NCBI RefSeq assembly: GCF_947623445.1 | Contig: NC_135240.1 | Location: 21,142,001 to 21,206,000, forward strand | From: Clavelina lepadiformis | Lineage: Eukaryota > Chordata > Ascidiacea > Aplousobranchia > Clavelinidae | Length of the DNA stretch: 64,000 nt | Reading direction: 5' to 3' | Shown here: in pieces, positions 13,111-25,211 of the stretch | How the letters are laid out: every line of letters starts with the position of its first letter | Numbering within the stretch: position 1 is the first letter of the stretch | The notes under the pieces: generated by a model | What the model saw: the letters and a program-made list of their open reading frames with translations, nothing else | Databases searched by the model: none | Told to the model about the DNA's origin: nothing | Translations under genes and position numbers: made by a program

Positions 13111-14349
13111 TCAATGCCGTTTTCGGCTATGCTTTTCTCTTTTCCGATCTCTATCCCTGTGTTTCCTGGATTTTGGATCATGGCTGCGATCGCGATGACG
13201 ATGCTTAGCAGGAGGTGAGTCACGGCTTCGATCTCGATGTCGATCTCGGTGCTTCATTACTTGACCTTCCGATGTTGCACGGTATTTTTGGCTGTGATCT
13301 CTATGTCTAGAAACTTTTGCAGGTGATATTGCTGGACCTCTGTCTTCATCGCGTTCTTGAGGTTTCTGTGACTTGGGCACAGATGATTCTTTTGTTCTTT
13401 CAACGTCTCTAGGTGACACAGTTTCAGCAAAGGGACTAGGATTAGCACCGGAAGGTGAATTAGCAGCCGAATTCACATTTTCGACTTGGTTTGCCTCTCT
13501 CGCTTTCATCTTTTCATCATGCAAAATTTTTCGTCGTATTTCCACTTGTTTCTCAAGAGAATCATGGTTGGCCTTTTTCTTTTGATAAACATGCAAGATT
13601 TCAAGAGATATCTTCTGTATTTCATCCTCAGTAGCGTTAAACAGATAAAACCAGTGTGGCTGATTGGGCAGAGGTATCCTTAAGACTCTTGCGGCCAGAT
13701 AAATACAGGCACAGGCAATAGTTTCAGGAGTGTGCTTCACAAAAACACTGGTCCTTAGAGAATCATTCATATAATTCCATGCAGTTTGAACCAGTTTCTG
13801 GTTCTTTTCCATTTCTAAGACCTGAAGGTAAACTACAATGATCTTGTGGGGGTGTTTGACATGAACACAGAATCCCAATTCTTTTAATAAACGCCTTTCA
13901 GATTTTATTACGTTGTTCTTTGAGATAATGTAATCCTCATCTAATGGCATCGGCGTAGGTGAGGATACACCTTGTCTTTTTTGCCTCAGAAAATGAAAAA
14001 CATTCATCACATCCCGGACCCTGCGAGGAGATTCTTCCACTTTGGATGCCAACCAAATGCTTGCCATGGCAACATCCTCCATCTTGTTTTTCACAAAAGA
14101 TTTGATAAAGAAGAACCTTTGAAACAGTATCTGGGCTGTCGCCATGGCTACCTGGGGCATTTTTAGCATAATTCCAGCAATCTGAATGTACTCACATCCC
14201 AAAAATCGAAGGTCTTCTTCCACATTGCTTGGCAAACCATCTTTTTGTGAGGGAGTTTCAGCTATTTGGTCCGGCGGAATGAGACAATTTTCTAAGGTCA
14301 ATTTAACTCCGGCATACTCAGGTTTCAGTTGATCAACAGTTTCTTTCAT
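13111..14349 (-). CDS. CCNL1: Cyclin L, intronless
   Basis: A single open frame of 412 aa. Residues about 50-270 hold two cyclin boxes with near-diagnostic cyclin L blocks: [71 protein letters not shown] and [15 protein letters not shown]. The last 80 or so residues are an RS/RD/RH-rich tail ([28 protein letters not shown]), which in the family targets nuclear speckles. Cyclin L partners CDK11 (and CDK12/13) in transcription-coupled splicing. The protein is shorter than vertebrate CCNL1/2 (about 520 aa) because the tail is shorter. Vertebrate cyclin L genes have many introns; this copy has none, yet its frame is intact, so either introns were lost or it is a functional retrocopy. One cyclin L is expected in an invertebrate, so CCNL1 versus CCNL2 is not distinguished. 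Confidence 0.96.
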   Translation of the reverse strand: MKETVDQLKPEYAGVKLTLENCLIPPDQIAETPSQKDGLPSNVEEDLRFLGCEYIQIAGIMLKMPQVAMATAQILFQRFFFIKSFVKNKMEDVAMASIWLASKVEESPRRVRDVMNVFHFLRQKRQGVSSPTPMPLDEDYIISKNNVIKSERRLLKELGFCVHVKHPHKIIVVYLQVLEMEKNQKLVQTAWNYMNDSLRTSVFVKHTPETIACACIYLAARVLRIPLPNQPHWFYLFNATEDEIQKISLEILHVYQKKKANHDSLEKQVEIRRKILHDEKMKAREANQVENVNSAANSPSGANPSPFAETVSPRDVERTKESSVPKSQKPQERDEDRGPAISPAKVSRHRDHSQKYRATSEGQVMKHRDRHRDRSRDSPPAKHRHRDRSHDPKSRKHRDRDRKREKHSRKRH

Positions 14350-14930
14350 TTTACTCTACTATTAGCTAAAACGGTTTTCCACAGAGGAATCCTAAGTGCT
14401 ACAAAAGAAAGTTATAGTAAGTATACAGGTTTGCTAATAAAGTTAAACAAGTTACTTAAGGCACAAACAACACCTTGATAAGTTCATCTTAAATAGGAAG
14501 TAGATGAATACAAATATATCATTATGCAAAAAATTGTATCAAAGGACGGAATATTGATAACAATAAACAAACAAGTCAGACACTGCTCATTAATAGAATA
14601 ATACACTTGCTGTCATACAGAATGTAAAAGTTTCATTACAGCATCATTTTAACATTAAAATATTTATTTAAGAGCACAGAAACAGGGAAGGTAAATGAAA
14701 CTTAAATTAAGGTAAATAAACTAAATTAGCGTATGTAAACTTTGAAGACATATATGCAGAATTTTATAAGTTAAAATATCAGTAATCAGCATCAAAATTT
14801 ACATTTGGTACATGAAACTTGAGTAAAATGTATGCATATAAACTCAATATCATCTAAGTATTGATCAAGGCAAACTATCTTATACTAGATATACAACAAG
14901 CGACTTTACATAATAGCAATTTCCAAGAGC
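14350..14930. other. Gap between alpha-arrestin A and cyclin L
   Basis: Same-strand gap of about 580 bp. A minus-strand AATAAA at 14668-14663 is a plausible poly(A) signal for the arrestin transcript. Nothing else is recognised. Confidence 0.5.
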
Positions 14931-17900
14931 TTAAGAATATGAAAATGCAGACTGGTTCCAGTCATAATATGCATACTGTGGAGCAAATGCAGAATCTCCC
15001 ATCATGTAATCTCCATCATCTGTATCCTTGATATCAGTAGCTCCATTGTAAACCTGAGCATAGGTAGGTGGTGCTGAAAGTAAAAAGAAAAATTAAGATA
15101 AATACATTGAGTATAAGAATAATTTCATAGAATGAATACGTTAGCCACAAAAGAAGTACCTATGAACAAACCACGCTTGTAATACAACCATCAAAGTCAT
15201 ATCTGAGCCATTATTACTCATTAAGCACTAGTTACTAGGGATGTGCTGTGAAGAGCATTATTCGGGTTCGTGCGAACCCGAATATCATGAAGGTTGACAC
15301 GAACGAATCCCGAATCTATTCGTATTAGAACCAAACAATAAAGTTTCATCCAAAAGTTGTCAAGTCTTGCTTGTAAAATGATGTAATCGATAAACAAATC
15401 GCTTTCTTTCGAAAAATAGTGTTTAAAAAACGATGAAAAAGCAAAATCGTTAGGGAAAACGACCTTCATTGTAAGTACTGCTGACTCTAGTTCAGCTTTT
15501 GTCGGGAAACTAGATCATCATTTTTAACAAAAGTCAGTAAATTTATAAGTAATATTGTATTCGGGTTCGCCATTGTTGGTATTCGTGTTCGCCTGAATCT
15601 TCCATGAAAGCGTTATTCGGCGAATCTATTCGGGTTTGGGTTCGTATCGGCCCATCCCTACTAGTTACATAAACAGTCGCAATTTATCGTGATAAAAAGC
15701 TCAAAAGTGACATGCAATCAAAATAGATTTTATTACATGATAAACTCTTATCACTCACGTGCAATAGTGCTTGGTGGTGCACTAGACTGCACTTGATTTG
15801 GAAGAGGTGGTGCTGTAGGTTCTGCATGAGGTGGGATATTAAATGGGGTTAATCCCTGCAGAGGGACTGAACCAATTTTAACAGGAACCTCCATTCTCAG
15901 ATTGATGCTGCCACCAGGGACCACAACCATGAACTGTGAAATAAATTCTTTATCATTGGTGATTTGATCATACATCAGCGTCTTATAAATATTTTTTTGA
16001 CAAACAAAAGTGCTATGTTACCTGCAGTGAGTATCTGATGACTATAATGCTGCAATATTTCTGCAATGACGGAGGAATAGCAGGAATCTAGAAAGAGTTG
16101 CTCTTTAGCGACTACTGGTTTTGAGCACACGTTAAATGCCAGAAAACAGCAGACATAATGTAAAAAAGTAGGAAATGACTGAAAAATTCAATCATGAGTA
16201 TACTTGAGTAACCAACCTGACACAAGATTGCATGTAATGTTGTTTCAATTGACAACTAGCTTCTATGTTTACTGTATACCTTAGACCAGGGGTGGTCAAA
16301 CTACGGTCAGCCAATTGTTTTTTATTGGCTCGCGGCCATCTTCGTTCTCGTTCTCGATCGATCGATCTCGTTTATGCCGCTTCGCTAATAAAAGCGATTG
16401 TTTTAGATAACCCAGTGCTGAGCTGGGCAGACTTTGTGGCACTTTTTGTAACTGTAGCGGCAAACGAGTTGCCACAGTTATGCAGGTGATGTTTATTGTT
16501 TAGCATTTTCAGTTACAGAATGTATATTATTGCCAATGTCATGGTTTTTACAATCTTTATTGCATTATAGACAAAGCAGCCATCCTCACACATAATGAAT
16601 GGCCCGGCCACTGGTTAACTTCAGAGAGCATGGCCCTCAACGAAAAAACTTTGGACATGTCTGCCTTATACGATTTTCCGTAAAATAAAAAGAAATGAAA
16701 TTTAATGCTGTTTGTTGAATGCTAATAATTTAAAGTATTGAAATTGAACAAAGTTACCAAGTTATGAATTCAAAGTACACAAAGTTATTAACTCAATAAC
16801 TACATAAAAAAGGGAACATGTAACACAAAACATACTTGGAGACGCTCATTGTTCCATTGAATTGTCTGCCTTTTTCCACAACCAGGGCCATCAAGTGCTG
16901 TGATACTGTTACTCAAAGTCTTTGTTTTACCTTGCCTTGCACGATACACCACATGCTGATAAAGCGTTGCTTTTGTACCAGGCATGTTTGTATCACTGAA
17001 AATGAAGTAACACTGTTAGCCTATTAGTCATAATCACGACTCTATACGTGATTGCAAATAACATGCTACATTATGACGTAGATGGCAATAAGAAGTCCCG
17101 CACTGCTAATATAAAATTAATTAAAAAAGGTACATGTAGTAAGACACAATATTGCATAGAGTACTTTTCTAAAATTGAAATAGAAAGGACATCTACAACA
17201 TATACATTGCATTCTACTTAAAAGGCTTGACGAACACTCACGCTACCTTCCATTCTCTACGTTTGCATTGACCATAATAAATTCTCCTGGTACATAGCCA
17301 GCCCTATCCAGATGAACCTCTGCTTGTATAGGACCACTTGCACAGCACAGACAACACAAAGTTTTGGAATCATTTGCAGTTACAGGAAGCTACAGATACA
17401 AAAACTCTACAGTATTTTGTACAGTTTATCACAACCATACAGATTATTATAGATACTAAGATCGTATAGCAGCGGTCGCCAACCGGTGATCAGCAAGAAA
17501 TCTTGGAGAGCCGCAGGACATTGCGAATACAATATCTGCTAATTTATGAATTTTTGGCTTAGTAGGAACAAACATCTTATCATAAGACCAGAATGTGGAA
17601 ACGCTTGCATTAATTTCATTAGTTTGTAGCAATTGGGCCTGCTTGCCACTCAGTAAATACACATAAAGAGAGGTGGCCAATTCACACATCAATAAATACA
17701 AAGAGCCCTGAGTGTTTATACACCAATGAATGACGCAGATTTTGCACTTGTAGTATCTTTCAAAGTAGTAGTGGCAAGCAAAGCGATACAAGTTCTTGAC
17801 AGCTTTATTACAATTGTTTAAAGCGTTTTAACACTAGGACAATTAAATGGCCTTTTTTATGTGCAACATACACAATCTTTTCTAAAACTTAATTGAGTGG

Positions 17901-20900
17901 CCCACCAGCAAAAAAATGATAAATTAATTGGTCTGTGAGGGCTAAAACATTGGTGAACGCTGCTGTATATAGCATGTACCTAAAAACTACAGCAAAAAAT
18001 GCATAAAAATTTATCTAATTTTGTTTTTGTTAAGCAGTGGTTCTATTAACCAGTGAACCTAGACTGGCACCAAAACAAAGAAGCCAGATGGTAAAAATGC
18101 TACCAACATGTATTTAACACAGAAAAATGTAGGAATGTGGTTCTTTTTGTTTACAAGTGAAAATTTCAGTGTTTCAAAGATGAGAATCCATTTCGGTTTT
18201 ATTGGCATTAATCACAACCAAGTCTTTATCATGCCAGTAGACAGTAGTGATATGATTAAGAACAATCAGTTACATCAATAGAAACCTTTGTTCATTTACA
18301 AATTTAGTGCACATAGAATCGAAAATGGATTCATAAAACAAAGTCTGCATTCAATAAATGGACAGGGTTATTAAGTGGATTGTACTGTATATATCTTCTA
18401 TGTTCTATCTATATTAATATTTGCAATTTTCTGAGTCAGTCAGGTTTGTGAAAGACTTTTCAAAGGTGGTGTCTACAGGCGCCAAATTTTCACAAACGGT
18501 ACAACCCGATACCGGATGTTCAGTAACACCCTTGACCTTTGACTCATGATTAACACCCGGGGGTGCACTCGGGGCAAAAGCGGCCCCAAGACCCTTCTCT
18601 TTGGCCAATTTTGAGAGAAAACATGAGAAAAATGCACACCCACACAAGCCATTTGAGAGAAAACGGATGTGGCGCAACTATTAAAAGTTGGCCGAAATCT
18701 GTTTACTTTTTATCATTACTCAACGTTCGCTGGGTCATGTGGGCCAACTTCCACAATTAAAACAATTCTAACATGGCAAAGATATTCCTCTTTCGAGCTG
18801 CATAATCGCCTTTTTTCAACTACAGCAACAAGCATGGAATTGTAACAATTCAATGACTAAACTAACAAAAGTAAATGATATTATATGAATTTAATTTAAG
18901 GCAATTCAGAAAGGAAACAAGAATCTTTTAGCCGAGGAGATTTGTCATCGAAAGAATGGCGAGCCCTCCAGGCTTCTGGAATGTATATATATCTATAGGT
19001 AAAAAAAGTATCTTGATAACATACCCTTGCATCAGGGTCCTGGTTTAAATCAACATTGTCCAGTATTGTAAAGGCCTTTTTTGTGTTGTGATCAAATTTC
19101 CAAGGCTTGTCTATTGTTGCTTTTGCATAATACCTGATATACCCATGACGACCTAAAAAGATATATCAAGGGTAATATTTCTATGACAAAATTTTTAGAA
19201 ACATTTCTATTAATCATGTTGAAAAAACTTTATAAATAAATATATTCTTCGTAACTCTAAGCACCCAGTTATTATTCACAAAGACCAAGGAAATGGCGGG
19301 CAATGTACACTATTAACTACATGTATGTCGCTATAACTAACTTTATACAGCACTATAACATACCAAAACAAAAATGGTTAACCATTATTGATTAAGGTAT
19401 AATTTTTGGTTCATTATTAAGTACTGGCACATGATTAATCCAATCATAAAAATTATTATAACCTTAAACAAAATGTCATTTTACGTCATTGTCATAGTAA
19501 AAGTTCCAGTAACATACTGTACCTTCAAAAGATGATGGCAATTCAGCGGGAAGTTGAAACTGGAAAGGAAAAATATTCTGTCCAGCTGGAATAGACTCAG
19601 CATTTTCACTCATACCACCAGACTCTGTAACAAAATATGGCTTATTCAACATGAAAAGGTGAATGATGCATGTCCATTAGCTTCGATATAGTATAAACAT
19701 TAACTAAGCTTTGACTATGACATGCAGTTATATATACCACACCCAAATGAAAGACAGGACGACATTTTAAAATATTGTAATTAATATCTATATTGTAGAT
19801 GAACGTCTGTAACTGTGACACTCCTTCTAACAATATGTCTAAGTTCCAACAGTACTGTAACCTACCCCTTTTACCAGCTATTCTGTTAATTAGTTTTTCT
19901 GTATTAAACCATGAATAGGCAATGTACAATGTTGTTTTGCATTCATTAACATTATTGAGAAATGGCAGTGTCGATTGTTGGTAACATTAAGTCATTCTTG
20001 AGTTATTTTGAGCATCCAGTCTGTGACCAACACAACTACTGTATAATTTTTATTTGCCATGCCGATATGAAAAGTCTCAGTCAACTTTGAAAATTGAACA
20101 ATTAGGATGCATTTGGTAAGTAAACAATCCAATAATCAACTGGTTACCAAAAGCAAATCCTGACTTATTCGACTAAAATGCGATTACCGGGACCAAATGC
20201 TAACGATTCAAACTCTGTTTGTAAGAAAAGGTTTTTTCTATGTACCGGTATGTGTTGTGAGAGACAGTTTATGGTATGATGGCTACCCTCAGAAAGAAAA
20301 GGATAAAAATTTGAGAAAAGAAAGGTATTCAATGAAAAACATGGGGAGGATTTCGACTTTATAGTTGTTGCGCCCATGTCATTTTATAAATAAAATAATA
20401 TTTACCTCATAGAAAAAGCACTTGCATTTTCAAATGGCATAAGGCGGCTTTTATTGCAAAGAAACTTGAATTTTTTTTAGCGTTATTACTGACAATTAAA
20501 AGTAAAACAAGTAAATATGGTATACAATTATACATTGTACAAATTACATATATGATATGTACATGCCAGATTTACTTGCTTTGAAACTGCCCTTGATTAG
20601 AATACATAGTTTTGAAATGTTAAAAAATGATACTGTACTGATACTGAAAGACCAGCAGCATACAGCCGAGAAGTGTGAAAACGTTGTCTTATAAATAAAT
20701 AAAGATTCGAAGAAATGAGCTCAACTACAGATAAAAAGGATTAAAAGCACAGTAATAGTAGTGCATATAAGTAACTGGCCAGAATGAAGCCGCCCTTTAG
20801 TAAAATGCTTTTAAAAAGAATCGGTTTCCAATATTAAAGTAAGTATGTTAGAATATTTGTGGCTCAACTGATCATAATTTCTAAAAATACTATCATTATG

Positions 20901-23900
20901 CTCAAGCACAGCGCCCAAATAGACTAACCTATTTCCATTAATAATAATTCAACTAAGGCTAAGACCAATTGTCATGAGGATGACCATAAAGAGTTTTGAT
21001 GACTTAGATAGATATCTTCAAAACAATTTCGATAAGATAATTTTGGTGGAGTTCAAATTTTGCTATTGTTTGTTGGTATATGCAATATAGATGCTGGAGT
21101 CAATTATTATGTCGTTTGTACCGTTTGGATTATTTTGATGTAGGAAATAAGGAAGGGCCTTAAACATGTGGTAACAACCAGGTTAATGAAATAACCAGAA
21201 TAATATACTTCTGCAAATTCAGGATGGTTAGCACCCACAATCGTTGACCATCTCTTTGTGCAATTTATTTTATGTACAAACATTGTGCGCTAAAATAAGG
21301 TTAACAGCAACAGTAAACATAAATTTAATTGGAAGTTAATTTTTTCTTATTGGAAGGCATTGACTTAAATACTATAAACTCTTTGGCATTTTACCGTACA
21401 TAATATTATGTTCAAAAACCCTATGACAGGGTGGTCCAAACCTTGGCACTGGGACAGATTTTGTGTGGCCCGCAAACACTTTCAGTACACCGTATTTTCC
21501 GTTACAAAATCGGCAGTCTGTTAAAATATAACTACATTTTATTTCAATGCATTACAATAGCCCACAGCCTGAGATCAATCACACATCATTGAAGTGCAAG
21601 TCAATATATGATTATTACGGAGTAACAATGGTCTTGGAATTGTGTAATTTGAGTCTTGGTTAACATCACAATATTGAGTGACGATACACACATGCGATGA
21701 TTTTTGCTCTTTGTTGCAAACATTAGATTATTTAGATCAGTAAACTCAGTCCTAGCGTAGATTACGCTCAAACTAGATTTGCAGCCCGCAATACTTTCCT
21801 CAAACCTTAATGTGGGTTTGACCAACACTACCGTTCTTGTTAGCCGCGTTGGACCATCCTGCCCTATGATTTGGCCAGCGAATTTAAGTTGACTTTTATT
21901 TGTAGCCAGTAAAATAAAGTTGGACCACCCTGATATTTAAGAAAATGAAAATACATACTGTAGCAAAATTATTAAATAAGGTGAATTAAACTATTCTTCA
22001 GACAAACCTTTGCCATGTACACTAACCACATTATGAAAATAATCTTCATTAGCATTGTAATGAACTCTTCTTCTATTCTTCCCTGAACCTCTTTGTTCAG
22101 ACCAGTGCACATGAGCTTTTCCATGAAATTTTATTCGCAAAGCTGTGAAAAAAAAGAGCTTCAAAAAAGCTGTGAAAAAATAAAATTTAAAGAAGACAAT
22201 CTTACACAATACTTAACACAGTAAATACATAATCAAAATAGTCATACTAGAGACAGGCCGATGCAAACACAAGCAGGTTGGCCAAATATTGCCTGTGTGA
22301 AAGATTCGGGTGAAAACAAATATTAGCAATGGCGAACCTGAACATAATATTACTTGTATTGATCGACTTTGGTAACAAATGATGATCAATTTTCATGGTT
22401 AAGCTATATTATGGTCAACATTTTTTATAAACGTCTTTTACTAAAACAATTTCACATTTTAAATCTTCATTTAGGCATTAATACTATTTTTCAATTTTTA
22501 GCAACTACGTCATGTTACAAGCACGGTTGACAACTTTTGGATGAAATTTTATCGTTTGGTGCTAATACGAAAAAAATTGAAGATGTGTCTATTTCAACAT
22601 TCATGTTATTCAGATGCACACGATTTCTCGTAGCACATCCTTAGTTCATATATATATATATATTCAAACTTAGCTACTACAATTAAGCTAAAAATTTATC
22701 AATATTAAAATTTGGAAATGGAAAATATAGCAACATCGTAAAGAAATAGACTTAAAATGATTATTTTGGCAAAACTATTACTTTATATGTTTTGCAGGAA
22801 ATTGTTTGAGACATCAAAAATAAAACTACATGATATAAATATATGTTTTATTACACAAAATAATGGAAATAGGGTCCAAATGTGAAAATGTATATACAGT
22901 CAGACCTGGTTCTTCTAATTTTTCGACAAAAAAAGTGTTCCTGATTAATAAGGTCTGTATATAATTTTTGCACATTTTCTACAAATTTTGGAGATACTGT
23001 ATGTGTGTTGACTGGGCAGAACATTCCAGCAAATTTTACTTACAGCCTAGCTGTGATTGCATTGTATTAGCAATTTTTAACATCTTATTCTATATAAATA
23101 CAGCGGAGTCTTAGTTTTCGACCACTCAGAGGAGCACAACGCCTCAGTTAAGTGCCCACTGGTTTCCAACATACTTTCTAATGCAGTATCTATGGCATGG
23201 TGAGCTAAGAAAAGTTTTTGCACGACTTAAATTCATTGATGATTTATTACGAAGCTTGTCTTTGTGGAATTTCCGAGACACACAAATATTTTATACATAT
23301 TTTTGAAATTTTTTTATGTATTATTACTTAAATTTGGGACCGTTCATCTAGAGTCTAGACCATACGTGTCAAACTCCCGGTCCACGGGCCACATCTGGCC
23401 CACTTTACAATAAAACTTGGCCCGCAATGCTATTTTATACATTGAACTATTTCCGGCCCGCAAGATCATTGTACAGTATAACTTACATTTTCCAAGCAAG
23501 AAACAAGATTATAACAAATCGCACAATATAGCAACACAACAGTTGCCCCACCATACGATAGAATAAATCGATTTATTCTAACACTTGTAATCTGGGCTGC
23601 TTTTTTCTTTACTGTTTGTTAATTCTTTAATGCTTTTGCAAGGAAATGAATGAAACATAATGATGTAAGAGAATAATCAAAAATAGCCCGGTCAAAAATA
23701 TCAAACATTTGGTGTTGTTTCGCTACCTTTTCCAATTCATGTACTCATGTCATAAAACGTTCAATCAAGTTTTATCCTTACAGCCCGCGGCTTTAAATAA
23801 GTTATGAGTTTTGGCTCCTGGTGTGATTGAGTTTGACACCCCTGATTTAGACCATTGACCAGAAGCAGGGATTGTTTAATGCTTCACCATAGGGCAAGGG

Positions 23901-24268
23901 CATTACAATGATAGCGCAAGCACTGGGTATCACACAAGGGTTGCATTATTTCAGATGATCCCAGTGCTCTAACCACTCCGCTACCAAGCCACAAATACAG
24001 TGTAGGGCCGATATACAAGATCATGTTGGATTGGTGGTGATTAAATATCAGCACAACAACCTTCCTCATAACAGCCTATATATTATATTATGTAGCCTAC
24101 TATTTGACAAAAATATTTTTAAGGTATATTGACAAACAATTCATTCTTACCTCTTGCTTTCATAGATTCATTAAGTTGCAAAATAATATTTCCTGTAATA
24201 ATCTCACCAGCTACAAATACAGATTTGTCACCATTAAAAGCAATATGGAAACTCTTTACTTTACCCAT
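14931..24268 (-). CDS. Alpha-arrestin (ARRDC-type), tandem copy A
   Basis: Nine exons join in phase to 389 aa: 24268-24151, 22142-22008, 19624-19523, 19152-19025, 17389-17247, 16995-16836, 16087-16022, 15933-15759 and 15073-14931. The N-terminal arrestin domain starts [20 protein letters not shown] and continues through [30 protein letters not shown] and [20 protein letters not shown]. The C-terminal arrestin domain has [25 protein letters not shown] and [20 protein letters not shown] Pro-rich tail carries PPTY at 344-347, a NEDD4-type WW-domain ligand. In the ARRDC2/3/4 family such proteins recruit NEDD4-family ligases to receptors and transporters at membranes. The exact paralogue is not assigned. 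Introns hold several hAT-like elements. Exon lengths 2, 3, 4, 5 and 7 are identical to copy B. Confidence 0.95.
15236..15660. mobile_element. hAT-like MITE, TAGGGATG family, 425 bp
   Basis: Ends are TAGGGATGTGC and GGCCCATCCCTA, an imperfect inverted pair, and the element is flanked by a perfect 8-bp duplication CTAGTTAC at 15228-15235 and 15661-15668. Repeated motifs inside (TATTCGGGTTCG, CGAATC) make internal inverted copies. An 8-bp duplication plus these termini indicates the hAT superfamily. No transposase is encoded; the small minus-strand frame at 15221-15469 is incidental. It lies in intron 8 of alpha-arrestin A. Confidence 0.9.
16287..16663. mobile_element. hAT-like element, CAGGGGTGGTC ends, 377 bp
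   Basis: The left end CAGGGGTGGTCAAAC pairs with the right end TTTGGACATGTCTG read in reverse complement. The flanks CCTTAGAC (16279-16286) and CCTTATAC (16664-16671) match at 7 of 8 positions, as expected for an aged hAT target duplication. It lies in an intron of alpha-arrestin A and has no transposase. Confidence 0.75.
17470..17962. mobile_element. Probable hAT-like element, 493 bp
   Basis: The left end CAGCGGTCGCCAACC faces a right end CATTGGTGAACGCTG, an imperfect terminal inverted repeat of hAT type. The flanking octamers TCGTATAG and CTGTATAT agree at 5 of 8 positions only, so the boundaries are less sure than for its neighbours. It lies in an intron of alpha-arrestin A. Confidence 0.55.
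21427..21861. mobile_element. hAT-like element with perfect target duplication, 435 bp
   Basis: Left end CAGGGTGGTCCAAAC and right end GTTGGACCATCCTG form a clear terminal inverted repeat. A perfect 8-bp duplication CCCTATGA flanks it at 21419-21426 and 21862-21869. A second copy of the right-end motif, GTTGGACCACCCTG, follows at about 21914-21927, suggesting a neighbouring or nested insertion. The minus-strand open frame at 21601-21828 has no recognisable transposase feature. Confidence 0.9.
22250..22650. mobile_element. Decayed TAGGGATG-family hAT MITE, inverted copy
   Basis: Read on the minus strand, it begins near CTAAGGATGTGCTACGAG and contains CGTATTAGCACCAAACGATA, ATCCAAAAGTTGTCAA and GTTCGCCATTGCTAA, which match successive blocks of the 15236-15660 element. 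The far end is degraded. No intact target duplication was found. Confidence 0.65.
23361..23844. mobile_element. hAT-like element, GTGTCAAACTC ends, 484 bp
   Basis: Left terminus CATACGTGTCAAACTC and right terminus GAGTTTGACACCCCTG form an inverted repeat, the right end retaining the canonical CAGGGGTGTCAAACTC form. Flanking octamers GTCTAGAC and ATTTAGAC match at 6 of 8. The interior has GGCCACATCTGGCCC and GGCCCGC, typical of vertebrate and tunicate hAT non-autonomous families. It lies in intron 1 of alpha-arrestin A. Confidence 0.8.
23884..23995 (-). repeat. tRNA-derived SINE-like fragment
   Basis: On the minus strand the segment starts GTGGCTTGGTAGCGGAGTGG followed by TTAGAGCACTGGGATCATC, which contains a good polymerase III A box (TAGCGGAGTGG). 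A degenerate B-box-like GTGTGATACCC follows about 50 nt later. A cloverleaf cannot be completed, so it is a SINE head rather than a tRNA gene. Confidence 0.5.
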
Positions 24269-25211
24269 ATTGATGCAAAAGCTAAAACTTAGCTAGGTAG
24301 CTTATGCAACACAAGGCATATTAAGCTATACGCTATAAAAAAAAAGCAACTAGTTCACTATAAATAGGTTACAAACTAGGCCTACACAGTCAGCGGATGC
24401 CAACAGGCTGGAAAGCCCATTATTAAACATTGGTAATTAGGTTAAAAGATTGTTTAAGCTGCACAGGAAAAAAAAGTGACTGAATGCGTTCCAAAAAAAT
24501 GGTTATGAATATCCCGGTATTTAGCCACTACCAGCTGGATAAATACAGTCCTTCTTGCGGCTAAATACTAGTCTGAAACGACTAAATCCTTTCCAATCGT
24601 GTTTGGTTATGAATATCCCCATATTCAGCCGCGAGCGTCCTAGTTAATGTAAACCTGGCTAAATACTCGCCCATATAGAACCTAGACCAGCCTGGGATTC
24701 CCTGGCTTAATCCATGCCAATTGAAATGTCGCACTTGAACATCACGTGACCAAAATGCATAATTACCAGTCTGACAAAATTTTAATTATGTATCCTTCCA
24801 AAAAAGTCAAAGAAAAGAAAAAGCGATTACTTTCAAATTTCACAATCGGCTTGATGCCGTCTACCACAAGCTACGAGAACGAAACTAAGGAAAATGGCAT
24901 ATAGTCAACTAAAAACTATATAGGCAATAATTATAAAGTTTTTACAATAAACTTAAAGAAGGCAAACAAACATTCCTCGTTTCGAAATACTGTAATGTAA
25001 ACATTCAAGCGAAATTATTATTATTTAAAATTATTATTTTGGTTAATGTAATAAAACCGTATATTGCATATGATGCAACAAGTAAAGACATTCGGACAAG
25101 AATCCAGGATAAAATGTACACAAAGCAGAGATAATAGACACAAAAAATTTCAGATTTTCCTAAATCAACAAATTGCAATTGGTCAACAACAACTGATCCG
25201 GGTCCCGGACC

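Noticed and set aside
23884..23995. A functional tRNA gene
   Set aside because: A good A box is present, but no complete cloverleaf or standard B box; treated as a SINE-like fragment.
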